Notes: generated from the sequence alone by a model not told the origin. Numbered from the stretch's first letter, positions 25,668 to 33,994 are shown. The stretch is 64,000 nt of DNA from Vogesella indigofera (GCF_028548395.1 NZ_JAQQLA010000004.1:186001-250000), one strand, 5' to 3'. Program-made: numbers and translations.

Positions 25668-25939
25668 TGCTGACTCCCGATATTGCCGTCGACCTCGTCA
25701 ACGACAGCCTGCACGTGGTGATCGTGCTGGTGGTGCTGCTGGTGCTGCCCAGCCTGATCGTCGGCGTCATCGTCAGCCTGGTGCAGGCGGCGACGCAGAT
25801 CAACGAACAGACGTTGTCCTTTTTGCCGCGCCTGCTGGTGACGCTGGCCACCATCGCGCTGGCCGGGCACTGGATCACCGGCATGCTGATGGATTTCTGC
25901 ATCGACATCTTCCAGCGCGCCGCCACGCTGGTCGGCTGA
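25667..25939 (+). CDS. fliQ: FliQ, flagellar export gate protein
   Basis: 90 aa, two membrane helices (VVIVLVVLLVLPSLIVGVIV; VTLATIALAGHWITGMLMD) and the family block QAATQINEQTLSFLPRL. One-base overlap with fliP (TGATG). Confidence 0.97.
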   Translation: MLTPDIAVDLVNDSLHVVIVLVVLLVLPSLIVGVIVSLVQAATQINEQTLSFLPRLLVTLATIALAGHWITGMLMDFCIDIFQRAATLVG

Positions 25940-25944
25940 GCGAC

Positions 25945-26724
25945 ATGAACGCCGTACTCGCCGAACTGCTGGTGCTGCTGCCGGCGCTGTGGTGGCCGTT
26001 CTGCCGCTACGCCGCGGCGATCAGCATCGCGCCCTTCCTCGGCGAAAGCGTGGTGCCGGTGCGCGCCCGCCTCGGTCTCGCGCTGGCGCTGGCGGTGGCG
26101 ACGCTGCCGGCGATGCGTGGCCTGCCGCCCATCGACCCGTTTTCATTACACGGCGTGGTCACCGCCATCGAGCAGGCCGTCATCGGCCTGCTGTTCGGCC
26201 TCGCCTTCCAGCTGGTGATGACCATCCTGTCACTCTTGGGCTTCCTGGTGTCGTCGCAGATGGGGCTGTCGATGGCGGTGATGAACGACCCCGGCAACGG
26301 CAGCTCTTCCGACGTGATCTCCAACCTGTTGTACCTGCTGGCGGCGCTGCTGTTCTTCGCCATGGACGGCCACCTGGTGCTGACCCAGGTGGTGTTCGAC
26401 AGCTTCAAGGTGTGGCCGGTCGGTAGCGGCCTGCTGCCGCAGTCGCTGGCAAGGTTGGCCGCAAGCCTGGGCTGGGTGTTTTCCGCCGCCATCCTGCTGG
26501 CGCTGCCGGCGGTGTTCGCCACCTTCGTGGTGCAGGTCGGCTTCGGCCTGATCAACCGCGTGGCGCCGGCGCTGAACCTGTTCTCGCTCGGCTTTCCGGT
26601 GGTGACGCTGTTCGGGCTGCTGACGCTGGGGCTGGTGCTGCACTACCTGCCGCAGCACTACCTGCGCCTCAGCGGCCAGATGCTCAAGCTGCTGCAGGGC
26701 ATGCTGGGAGCGCGCGGTGGCTGA
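25945..26724 (+). CDS. fliR: FliR, flagellar export gate protein
   Basis: 259 aa with several hydrophobic helices. FliR features include the region VVTAIEQAVIGLLFGLAFQL and NDPGNGSSSDVISNLLYLLA, ending near FVVQVGFGLINRVAPALNLF / SLGFPV. It overlaps flhB by 8 bases. An exact repeat copy (26451-26463) is read A-R-L-A-A with AGG-TTG codons. Confidence 0.96.
   Translation: MNAVLAELLVLLPALWWPFCRYAAAISIAPFLGESVVPVRARLGLALALAVATLPAMRGLPPIDPFSLHGVVTAIEQAVIGLLFGLAFQLVMTILSLLGFLVSSQMGLSMAVMNDPGNGSSSDVISNLLYLLAALLFFAMDGHLVLTQVVFDSFKVWPVGSGLLPQSLARLAASLGWVFSAAILLALPAVFATFVVQVGFGLINRVAPALNLFSLGFPVVTLFGLLTLGLVLHYLPQHYLRLSGQMLKLLQGMLGARGG
26451..26463 (+). repeat. 13-base repeat copy in fliR
   Basis: Exact AAGGTTGGCCGCA; uses AGG and TTG codons. 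Confidence 0.85.
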
Positions 26725-27859
26725 GGCGCACAACGGCGACAAGACGGAAAAGGCCTCGCCGCACAAGCTGCGCGAGGCACGCAAGCAGGGCCAGGTGCCG
26801 CGCTCCAAGGATGTCGCCACCGCGGTCGGCATCGTGGTGGCGGTGTGGCTCAGCTTCTGGCAGATGCCGGACTGGCTGGCCGATTTCCGCCGCCTGTTCG
26901 CGCTGGCCTTCGCCTCGCTCGGCGGCCGCGGCACGCTGGAGAACGTGTGGTCGATGCTATTCGCCGGCAGCCTGACCCTGCTGGTGAAGATGCTGCTGCC
27001 GCTCTTGGTGATCCCGCTGCTGGTGGTGCTGTTCTCGCTGCTGCCCGGTGGCTGGATCTTCGTCGGCCAGCACTTCTTCCCGCAGCTGAAGCGACTCAAC
27101 CCGCTCAGCCATCTGGGGCGGGTGGTGTCGGCCAAGCACGCCAGCGAGGTCGGCAAGTCCATCCTCAAGGCGCTGCTGCTCGGCGGCGTGCTGTACAGCG
27201 TGGCGCTCTCCGCGATGCAGGACTTCTTCGCGCTGCAGGACCTGCCGCTGGACGAGGCGCTGGCCGCCGCCGGCGCGCGGCTGCTACAGGCGCTGCTGGC
27301 GCTGGCGGCGGTGTTCGTGCTGTTCGCGGTGATCGACCTGCCGCTGCAGTGGCTGCTGTTCCAGCGCGAGCAGCGCATGAGCAAGCAGGACCTGAAGGAC
27401 GAGTACAAGAAGACCGAGGGCAGCCCGCAGATCAAGCAGCGCATCCGCCAGGTGCAGCAGCAGCTGGCGCAGCGCGGGCTGCGCAAGTCGGTGCCCGGCG
27501 CCGACGTGATCATCGTCAACCCGACCCACTACGCGGTGGCGCTGAAATACGACGAGGACCGCGCCGAGGCGCCGTTCATCATCGCCAAGGGCGTCGACGA
27601 GATGGCGCTGTGCATCAGCCGCATCGCCGCCGAACACGATATTGCCGTGCTCACCATCCCGCCCTTGGCGCGGGCGGTGTACCACACTACCCAGGTCAAC
27701 CAGCAGATCCCGGCGCCGCTGTACCGCGCCGTGGCGCAGGTGCTGACCTATGTCTTGCAGCTGAAAGCCTTCCGCAGCGGCAAACGCCGCCTGCGGCCAA
27801 CCTTGCCGGATGATTTGCCGGTGCCAGCCCATCTCGCCAATCCGAAAACGACAACATGA
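26717..27859 (+). CDS. flhB: FlhB, export switch protein
   Basis: 380 aa. Starts with GTG (26717) and the family N-terminus DKTEKASPHKLREARKQGQV. Four membrane helices follow, then the linker (EQRMSKQDLKDEYKKTEGSP) and the autocleavage motif NPTH within IVNPTHYAVALKY. It switches export from hook to filament substrates with FliK. Overlaps flhA by 4 bases. Confidence 0.97.
   Translation: MAEAHNGDKTEKASPHKLREARKQGQVPRSKDVATAVGIVVAVWLSFWQMPDWLADFRRLFALAFASLGGRGTLENVWSMLFAGSLTLLVKMLLPLLVIPLLVVLFSLLPGGWIFVGQHFFPQLKRLNPLSHLGRVVSAKHASEVGKSILKALLLGGVLYSVALSAMQDFFALQDLPLDEALAAAGARLLQALLALAAVFVLFAVIDLPLQWLLFQREQRMSKQDLKDEYKKTEGSPQIKQRIRQVQQQLAQRGLRKSVPGADVIIVNPTHYAVALKYDEDRAEAPFIIAKGVDEMALCISRIAAEHDIAVLTIPPLARAVYHTTQVNQQIPAPLYRAVAQVLTYVLQLKAFRSGKRRLRPTLPDDLPVPAHLANPKTTT
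27792..27804 (-). repeat. 13-base repeat copy in flhB
   Basis: Exact copy on the strand opposite the gene; read R-P-T-L in the gene. Confidence 0.85.
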
Positions 27860-29946
27860 CCGCCCTCAACCGTCTGCTTGCCCTCCTGGCGCGCCACAAG
27901 GTCGCCACCCCGCTGTACCTGCTCGCCATCCTGGCGATGGTGATCCTGCCGCTGCCACCGCTGGTGCTGGACCTGCTGTTCACCTTCAACATCGTGCTGG
28001 CGATCATCATCATCCTGGTCAGCGTGTCGGCGCGGCGGCCGCTGGACTTCTCCATCTTCCCCACCATCATCCTCGGCGCCACGCTGTTGCGGCTGACGCT
28101 GAACGTGGCCTCGACGCGGGTGGTGCTGCTCGACGGCCACCAGGGCACCGACGCCGCCGGCCGCGTGATCGAGGCCTTCGGCCACGTGGTGATCGGCGGC
28201 AACTTCGTGGTCGGCCTGGTGGTGTTCGTGATCCTGATGATCATCAACTTCATGGTGGTGACCAAGGGCGCCGAGCGCATCTCCGAGGTGTCGGCGCGCT
28301 TTACGCTGGACGCGCTGCCGGGCAAGCAGATGGCGATCGACGCCGACCTCAACGCCGGGGTGATCACCCAGGAGGCGGCACAGCAGCGCCGGCGCGACAT
28401 CAGCACCGAGGCCGACTTCTACGGCGCGATGGACGGCGCCTCCAAGTTCGTGCGCGGCGACGCCATCGCCGGCATCCTGATCCTGCTGATCAACCTGATC
28501 GGCGGTGTCGCCATCGGCACGCTGATGCACGACATGGCGCTGGGCGACGCCTTCCGCCAGTACGCGCTGATGACCATCGGCGACGGCCTGGTGGCGCAGA
28601 TCCCGGCGCTGCTGCTGTCCTCCGCCGCCGCCATCATCGTCACCCGCGTCAGCGACTCCGGCGACATGCAGGAGCAGGTCAGCAGCCAGATGCTGGCCTC
28701 GCCGGTGGTGCTGTACTCCGCCGCCGGCATGATGTTCATGCTCGCCATCATCCCCGGCATGCCGTGGCCGACCTTCATCGGTTTTGCCGCGTTGCTGGCC
28801 TTTGTCGGCTGGCGGCTGCAGCAGGCACCGGCCAAAAGCAGCACGCCGCTGGACCACGGCGCGCTGCAGCAGGTGCTGCAGGGCGACGGCGAACCGGAGC
28901 TGGACTGGCACAGCCTGCCGTACAGCGAGACGCTGACGCTGTCGCTGGGCTACAAGCTGGTGACGTTGATCGACAAGGCGCAGGGCGCGCCGCTGAGCAA
29001 GCGCCTGAAAGGCGTGCGCCAGACGCTGAGCGAAAGCATGGGCCTGCTGCTGCCGGCGGTGGCGGTGCGCGACGACCTGAAGCTGAAGCCGGCGCAGTAC
29101 GCGATCCTGCTCGCCGGCAGCACCATCGCCGAGGCCGAGGTGCACGCCGACCGGCTGATGGCGATCCCGTCACCGCAGGTGTACGGCACGCTGGACGGCA
29201 TACCCGGCGTCGACCCGGCGTTCGCGATGCCGGTGACCTGGATCGAGATGCAGGACAAGGCGCGCGCGCTGGGGCTGGGCTACCAGGTGGTCGATTGCGC
29301 CAGCGTGATCGCCACCCACCTCAACAAGGTGATGCGCGACCACCTGGCCGAGCTGTTCCGCCACGACGACGTCGCCGCGCTGGGCGAAAGGTTGGCCGCA
29401 CAGGCGCCCAAGCTGGCGCAGGCGCTGTCGCAGGCGCTCACCGCCAACCAGCAGCTGAAGGTGTACCGTGCGCTGCTGGCCGACGGCGTGTCGCTGAAGC
29501 CGGTGGAGGCGATCGCCACCACGCTGGTGGAAGCCGCCGACAACAGCAAGGAGCCGATCATGCTGGCGGCGGAGGTACGCTCCGCGCTGAAGCGGCAGAT
29601 CGTGCAGGCCATCCTCGGCCCACGCGGCGAGATGAAGGCGTTCAACCTCGGCGCCGATCTGGAAAACCTGCTGCTCGGCGCGCTGGGCCAGGCGCAGCAG
29701 AGCGGCAAGGCGGCGCTGGACAGCTTCCCGATCGACCCCAACGTGCTGCAGCAGCTGCAGCAGAACATGCCCATCATCCGCGACCAGATGAAGCAGATGG
29801 CGACGCCGCCGCTGCTGCTGGTGATGCCGCAGCTACGCCCGCTGCTGGCGCGCTACGGACGTCTGTTCGCGCCCGGCCTGCACATCCTGTCCTACAACGA
29901 GGTGCCGGAAAACCGCGAGGTCAGCCTGGTGGGGACGCTGGGCTAG
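27856..29946 (+). CDS. flhA: FlhA, export gate protein
   Basis: 696 aa. N-terminal membrane domain with the FHIPEP block (LDFSIFPTIILGATLLRLTL; GVITQEAAQQRRRDISTEAD; FYGAMDGASKFVRGDAIAGI), then a large cytoplasmic domain ending YNEVPENREVSLVGTLG. Ninefold ring that receives chaperone-substrate complexes. Final gene of fliMNPQR-flhBA; its 3' end overlaps a convergent gene by 26 bases. Confidence 0.97.
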   Translation: MTALNRLLALLARHKVATPLYLLAILAMVILPLPPLVLDLLFTFNIVLAIIIILVSVSARRPLDFSIFPTIILGATLLRLTLNVASTRVVLLDGHQGTDAAGRVIEAFGHVVIGGNFVVGLVVFVILMIINFMVVTKGAERISEVSARFTLDALPGKQMAIDADLNAGVITQEAAQQRRRDISTEADFYGAMDGASKFVRGDAIAGILILLINLIGGVAIGTLMHDMALGDAFRQYALMTIGDGLVAQIPALLLSSAAAIIVTRVSDSGDMQEQVSSQMLASPVVLYSAAGMMFMLAIIPGMPWPTFIGFAALLAFVGWRLQQAPAKSSTPLDHGALQQVLQGDGEPELDWHSLPYSETLTLSLGYKLVTLIDKAQGAPLSKRLKGVRQTLSESMGLLLPAVAVRDDLKLKPAQYAILLAGSTIAEAEVHADRLMAIPSPQVYGTLDGIPGVDPAFAMPVTWIEMQDKARALGLGYQVVDCASVIATHLNKVMRDHLAELFRHDDVAALGERLAAQAPKLAQALSQALTANQQLKVYRALLADGVSLKPVEAIATTLVEAADNSKEPIMLAAEVRSALKRQIVQAILGPRGEMKAFNLGADLENLLLGALGQAQQSGKAALDSFPIDPNVLQQLQQNMPIIRDQMKQMATPPLLLVMPQLRPLLARYGRLFAPGLHILSYNEVPENREVSLVGTLG
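29388..29400 (+). repeat. 13-base repeat copy in flhA
   Basis: Exact AAGGTTGGCCGCA; uses AGG and TTG codons. Confidence 0.85.
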
Positions 29947-30883
29947 CCGGCAGCAGGACTTCCAGAATCAGCACCGCGGCGGCAAACAGCGACGCCGGCA
30001 GCCGCGATGCCTCGAACAGGCTGACGCCGTGCCTCCCCAGCGCCAGGCCGGACAGCGCCGGCCGGGTGGCGATGTGGCAGGCATTGATCTCGAAACCGGC
30101 GCCGTGCAGCGCCGCCAGCAGGCTGCCGCGCTGCGTCCGCAGCCAGTCGCACAGCGCGTCCTCGCCGTGAAAGCACAGCAGTAGCCCCGCGCCATCCAGC
30201 CGCAGCCGTAGCCGTAGCCGCCCCTGCGGCAGTTCGCACTCCAGCAGCAGGTCCAGCGCCGCCGGTGGCGCGGCGGCGTCCTCCGCCTCCGGCTGGTCTT
30301 CCACCTGCCAGCCCAGCAGCGGCCCGCCCCACAACCACATCGGCAACCACAAGGGCAGCGGCAACGCGGCCTGGCCGCGCAGCGACGCCAGCGCGAGATC
30401 GGGCAATGCGCCGAGCAGCACGCCGGGCAGATGGCTGCCGGCCTCGCGGTGAAACTGCGCCGCCGCCGCGGCCAAGGTGCCCACCAGCGCCTCGCGCCAG
30501 GCGCTGGCCAGCTGCGCCGGCGGCAACACCGCCTGGCGAAACGCCGGCGCCGGCAGCGTCGCCGCCAGCGGCGGGCCGTCGTCCGCCGAAGGTGCCTGCG
30601 GCGGTGCGGCGGACGGCAGCAGCGGTGTCAGTTGCGGCGGCGGCCCGGCGGCCAGCACCCGGAACGGCAGCACGCTGCCCGGCACCGGTGGCGGCAGGCT
30701 CGCCGGCCATTGCCGCAGCAGCCATGACAGCGCGTCGCCTTCCAGCTGCACGCTGCCGTCGGCCATGAGCGCCGCCACGCGCAGATTGAGGATGTCGCCC
30801 GGCTGCAGCCGCTGCTGCGACGTCGCCGTTGCCGCCGGCTGCACCGCACTGACTGTACCGACCGGCCGTATCGCTTCCGCCAT
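29921..30883 (-). CDS. FliK-like protein of unknown function
   Basis: 320 aa, starting at the ATG with GGAGGGCAGG upstream (an alternative TTG at 30898 adds five residues). The N-terminus has an OB-like stretch (QPGDILNLRVAALMADGSVQ). The middle is Pro/Ala-rich. The C-terminal part (LLLECELPQGRLRLRLRLDG, then LRTQRGSLLAALHGAGFEIN) resembles the FliK Flg_hook domain. It is convergent with flhA and downstream of flagellin on the same strand, so it is probably flagellar. It is a second FliK-like gene in the cluster; assignment is by motif shape only. Confidence 0.6.
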   Translation of the reverse strand: MAEAIRPVGTVSAVQPAATATSQQRLQPGDILNLRVAALMADGSVQLEGDALSWLLRQWPASLPPPVPGSVLPFRVLAAGPPPQLTPLLPSAAPPQAPSADDGPPLAATLPAPAFRQAVLPPAQLASAWREALVGTLAAAAAQFHREAGSHLPGVLLGALPDLALASLRGQAALPLPLWLPMWLWGGPLLGWQVEDQPEAEDAAAPPAALDLLLECELPQGRLRLRLRLDGAGLLLCFHGEDALCDWLRTQRGSLLAALHGAGFEINACHIATRPALSGLALGRHGVSLFEASRLPASLFAAAVLILEVLLPASPASPPG

Positions 30884-30906
30884 CCTGCCCTCCGCCAATA
30901 TGACAA

Positions 30907-30936
30907 CAGCCGCCTCGCGGCGGCTGCAGACTGATT
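30907..30936 (-). terminator. Terminator after the flagellin gene
   Basis: Hairpin CAGCCGCC (30907-30914) / GGCGGCTG (30919-30926) with a 4-base loop. Read leftward it is followed by TTGTCATATT. It ends flagellin transcription just before the FliK-like gene. Confidence 0.65.
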
Positions 30937-30958
30937 AAAGGTACAACGGGTACTGCGT

Positions 30959-31789
30959 TTACTGCATCAGCGACATGGCCAGCTGACCGATGGAACCGGA
31001 CTGCTTCAGCATCGAGGTGCCGGCCTGCATCAGCATCTGACGCGAAGTCATGTTGGCGGTTTCGTTGGCGTAGTCGGTGTCCATGATGCGCGACTTGGCG
31101 ATCTGGGTGTTGTTGTTGACGTTGGCCAGGTTGTTGCTGATGTGGTTCAGGCGGTTGGCGCCGGCACCGATGGAAGAACGCAGGGTGCCAACGGCGGCAA
31201 CAGCGGTGTCAGCCAGTGCGATCACGGCGCTTGGATCGGCAATCGACAGGTCACCGGCGATCAGCGCGGTGTTGGCGGTACCGATGGCGGTCAGATCGGC
31301 GGAGGCGTTGAAGGTGTAGGCTTCGGCCGCAGTGGCACCCACCTGGAACTTCATCGCTGCGGCCAGCTTGCCGCCGGTCAGCAGCGCTTCGCCACCGAAC
31401 TTGGTGTTGGTCATGATGTTGGTGATTTCGGCGCCCAGCGCATCGAATTCAGCCTTCATTGCGGTCTTGTCGGCAGCGGTGGCGGTAGCGGTAGACGCTT
31501 CGGTGGCCAGGTCTTTCATACGCAGCATGATGTTGGACACTTCGGACAGCGCGCCGTCGGCAGTCTGCAACAGGCTGATACCGTTCTGCGCGTTCTTCAT
31601 CGCCACGGTCATGCCACGGCTTTGTGCTTCCAGACGGGTCGCGATCTGCAGGCCGGCGGCATCGTCCTGCGACGAGTTGATGCGATAACCGGTACCCAGA
31701 CGGGTCATCGAGGTCGTCAGCGAGTTCTGGCTGGTATTCAGGTTGCTTTTGGTGAACAGGGCTGCGGCGTTGGTGTGAAGGCTCAGCAT
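30959..31789 (-). CDS. fliC: Flagellin, short lateral-type
   Basis: 276 aa. Conserved N-terminal D0/D1 (MLSLHTNAAALFTKSNLNTS; RLGTGYRINSSQDDAAGLQI) and C-terminal D1/D0 (NRLNHISNNLANVNNNTQIA; MLMQAGTSMLKQSGSIGQLA). The central variable domain is small (about residues 130-205), as in lateral LafA flagellins rather than large polar ones. It has its own promoter region with a GTGA-N4-TCAC palindrome 100-111 bases upstream, and a terminator downstream. Confidence 0.95.
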   Translation of the reverse strand: MLSLHTNAAALFTKSNLNTSQNSLTTSMTRLGTGYRINSSQDDAAGLQIATRLEAQSRGMTVAMKNAQNGISLLQTADGALSEVSNIMLRMKDLATEASTATATAADKTAMKAEFDALGAEITNIMTNTKFGGEALLTGGKLAAAMKFQVGATAAEAYTFNASADLTAIGTANTALIAGDLSIADPSAVIALADTAVAAVGTLRSSIGAGANRLNHISNNLANVNNNTQIAKSRIMDTDYANETANMTSRQMLMQAGTSMLKQSGSIGQLAMSLMQ

Positions 31790-31888
31790 GATCTATCGCT
31801 CCGTATTGAGGAAGTTTGGAACAGCGCTTGTTGCGCCATCACCAGTACAAGACGGCAGCACGGCACTGCGCCTTAAATGCGGCGAAAC

Positions 31889-31900
31889 GTGAAAATTCAC
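31889..31900. promoter_or_regulatory. Flagellar palindrome GTGAAAATTCAC upstream of flagellin
   Basis: Perfect 12-base palindrome, about 105 bases before the flagellin start and overlapping the stop region of the small ORF at 31897. Same class as the sites before fliD and fliE/fliM. Confidence 0.6.
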
Positions 31901-32112
31901 ACTGCATGGCGGCGGCCGTGACGGCAGGCCATCACCACTACCACCGACAGCTTGAACACCCCGGCCGACAGCGTCAGCAGCAGGTGGGCGGCGATGACCC
32001 AGCCCAGCGCCAGCGGCATCCGTTCCTGATAGGCCAGATACAGGCAGCCGCCAAACAGCAACAAGGCGGCCAGGGCGGCGCGGCGGGCGGTGGTTTCGAT
32101 GGTGTGCGACAT
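31897..32112 (-). CDS. Small two-helix membrane protein, predicted NsrR target
   Basis: 71 aa. I do not recognise the family. Two hydrophobic segments (RAALAALLLFGGCLYLAY at about 8-25; ALGWVIAAHLLLTLSAGVFK at about 32-51, continuing hydrophobic) and a basic tail (CRHGRRHAV). Start MSHTIETT has GGAG upstream. A longer start at 32148 would cover part of the operator. The strong NsrR-like palindrome lies 31 bases before this start, so it is probably induced by nitric oxide together with the divergent hmp (inference). Confidence 0.6.
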   Translation of the reverse strand: MSHTIETTARRAALAALLLFGGCLYLAYQERMPLALGWVIAAHLLLTLSAGVFKLSVVVVMACRHGRRHAV

Positions 32113-32142
32113 GACGGACTCCGGGGCTGACACGAGGAAATT

Positions 32143-32167
32143 AAACATGTATTATTTGTACATGTTT
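32143..32167. promoter_or_regulatory. NsrR-like operator, small membrane protein side
   Basis: Inverted repeat with arms AAACATGTA (32143-32151) and TACATGTTT (32159-32167) around an AT-rich centre, resembling NsrR sites of the 11-1-11 type. The nsrR gene is about 1.4 kb to the right. Confidence 0.65.
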
Positions 32168-32246
32168 TAAGCCAGCCTGTCCTGCCGCGTTCGCTACCGC
32201 CCATCTCCGGCCCGAACGTTGACCGCGTATCGCCGCTTGCGCGCAA

Positions 32247-32271
32247 AAACATGTATTTTTTACACAACATT
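32247..32271. promoter_or_regulatory. Degenerate NsrR-like operator, hmp side
   Basis: Left arm AAACATGTATT (32247-32257) repeats the left arm of the site at 32143; the right arm (TACACAACATT) is degenerate. It ends 13 bases before the hmp ATG, where a bound repressor would block hmp transcription. Confidence 0.5.
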
Positions 32272-32284
32272 AAAGGAAAGCACG

Positions 32285-33493
32285 ATGCTGGATCAGCACA
32301 CCCGTCAACTGGTCAAGGCCACCGCCCCCGTCCTGAAACAACACGGCGTCACCCTCACCCGCCACTTCTACGCGCGCATGTTCCAGCACAATCCGGAACT
32401 GAAGCAGATCTTCAACCAGGGTCACCAGCAGGCCGGCAGCCAGCAACAGGCACTGGCGATGGCGGTGGCCGCCTACGCCGAGCACATCGATGATCCGTCG
32501 GTGCTGGCACCGGTACTGACACTGGTGGCCAACAAGCACGCCAGCCTCGGCATCCGCGCCGAGCACTACCCTATCGTCGGCGGCCACCTGCTGGCCTCGA
32601 TCCGCGAGGTGCTGGGCGACGCCGCCAGCGACGAGCTGATCGCCGCCTGGGCCGCCGCCTACGGCCAGCTGGCCGACATCCTGATCGCAGAGGAAAACAA
32701 GCTGTACCAGCAGGCGGCCACCCAGCGCGGCGGCTGGAGCGGCTGGCGCGCGTTCAAGGTTGGCCGCAAGGTGGCGGAGAGCGCCGAAATCACCTCCTTC
32801 TATCTGCAGCCGGCCGACGGCGGCGCGCTGCCGGACTACCTGCCGGGGCAGTACGTGTCGGTGCGGTTGGCAGTGCCGGAACTGGGCATGATGCAGCCGC
32901 GGCAGTACAGCCTGTCGGCCGCGCCCGGCGGCACGGCGCTGCGCATCTCGGTGAAGCGTGAGGCCGGCGACGACAGCCGCCCGGCGGGGATGGTGTCCAA
33001 CGTGCTGCACGACGCGATCGAGGCCGGCGCACTGCTGGACCTGGCGCCGCCGATGGGCGACTTCTTCCTGCACCAGGAACGCAGCACGCCGGTGGTGCTG
33101 ATCAGCGGCGGCGTCGGTATCACCCCGCTGCTGGCGATGCTGGAGCAGCTGCTGCAACAAAACAGCCCGCGCAGCATCCGCTTCCTGCACGCCTGCCGCG
33201 ACGGCAGCGTGCACGCCTTCCGCCAGCACGTCGCCAATCTGGCGGCCGAGTACCCGCAGCTGGACAGCCGTATCTACTATGAAGCGCCGCGCGCCGAGGA
33301 TCAGCCGGGCGTGCACTACCATCACGCCGGCCGTATCACGCCGACGGCAGAAATGATCGTCGCCGACGCCGACTACTACCTGTGCGGCCCGCTGCCGTTC
33401 ATGCAGGCGCAGCAGCAAGCGCTGCTGGCGCTGGGCGTCGATGCCGGGCGCATTCACGCCGAAGCCTTCGGCACCGGTGGCACCGCGCTATAA
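32285..33493 (+). CDS. hmp: Flavohaemoglobin, nitric oxide dioxygenase
   Basis: 402 aa. Globin domain with Tyr29, Gln53 and proximal His85 (VANKHASLGIRAEHYPIVGG), then FAD-binding (QPRQYSLSAAPGGTALRISV) and NAD-binding (VVLISGGVGITPLLAMLEQL; YYLCGPLPFMQAQ) domains. Converts NO to nitrate. Start MLDQHTRQ follows an AAAGGAAAG ribosome site; the longer upstream frame would run through the operator. Regulated by NsrR, by the operators and the adjacent nsrR gene. Confidence 0.97.
   Translation: MLDQHTRQLVKATAPVLKQHGVTLTRHFYARMFQHNPELKQIFNQGHQQAGSQQQALAMAVAAYAEHIDDPSVLAPVLTLVANKHASLGIRAEHYPIVGGHLLASIREVLGDAASDELIAAWAAAYGQLADILIAEENKLYQQAATQRGGWSGWRAFKVGRKVAESAEITSFYLQPADGGALPDYLPGQYVSVRLAVPELGMMQPRQYSLSAAPGGTALRISVKREAGDDSRPAGMVSNVLHDAIEAGALLDLAPPMGDFFLHQERSTPVVLISGGVGITPLLAMLEQLLQQNSPRSIRFLHACRDGSVHAFRQHVANLAAEYPQLDSRIYYEAPRAEDQPGVHYHHAGRITPTAEMIVADADYYLCGPLPFMQAQQQALLALGVDAGRIHAEAFGTGGTAL
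32756..32768 (+). repeat. 13-base repeat copy in hmp
   Basis: Exact AAGGTTGGCCGCA, in the frame K-V-G-R. Confidence 0.85.
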
Positions 33494-33502
33494 TCGCGCA
33501 CA

Positions 33503-33528
33503 GCGGGCCGCAGCGGCGGCCCGCTTTT
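33503..33528 (+). terminator. Terminator after hmp
   Basis: Stem GCGGGCCG (33503-33510) / CGGCCCGC (33517-33524) followed by TTTT. It lies in the 51-base gap before nsrR, so nsrR may be read by partial read-through or its own promoter. Confidence 0.75.
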
Positions 33529-33544
33529 ACCCGGATACCCCTGC

Positions 33545-33994
33545 ATGCAACTGACCCACTTCACCGACCTTGGCCTGCGCGTCCTGATGTACCTCACCGA
33601 CGAGCCGCGCGTGGCGCCGGTCACCATCGGCGAGATCGCCGAGCGCTTCGCCGTGTCGCGCAACCATCTGGTCAAGGTGGTGCACTTCATGTCGCAGCAG
33701 GGCTGGCTGGTCACCACCCGCGGCAAGGGCGGCGGCCTGGCGCTGGCGCGTGCGGCCAACCTTTACCTGCTGGGACAGGTGATCCGCCAGCTGGAAGGCG
33801 TCACCGAGCTGATCGACTGCGCCGAGCCGCCGTGCCAGCTGCGCGGCAGCTGCCAGCTGAAAGGGATGCTGGACGAGGCGCTGCAGGCCTTTTTCAGCGC
33901 GCTGGACCGTTACACGCTGGCCGATGCGGTGCGCACGCCGACCAGCCAGGCGATCGCCATCCTGCACCGCATGTCGCCGCGCGCGCTGTCCTGA
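33545..33994 (+). CDS. nsrR: NsrR, nitric-oxide-sensing repressor
   Basis: 149 aa Rrf2-family regulator. Winged helix with MQLTHFTDLGLRVLMYLTDE and IGEIAERFAVSRNHLVKVVH. Three cysteines at 92, 97 and 103 (DCAEPPCQLRGSC) have the C-x4-C-x5-C spacing of NsrR Fe-S ligands. Adjacent to hmp, with matching operators at 32143-32167 and 32247-32271. An exact repeat copy at 33751-33763 is read A-A-N-L. Confidence 0.94.
   Translation: MQLTHFTDLGLRVLMYLTDEPRVAPVTIGEIAERFAVSRNHLVKVVHFMSQQGWLVTTRGKGGGLALARAANLYLLGQVIRQLEGVTELIDCAEPPCQLRGSCQLKGMLDEALQAFFSALDRYTLADAVRTPTSQAIAILHRMSPRALS
33751..33763 (-). repeat. 13-base repeat copy in nsrR
   Basis: Exact copy on the strand opposite the gene; read A-A-N-L. 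Confidence 0.85.
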
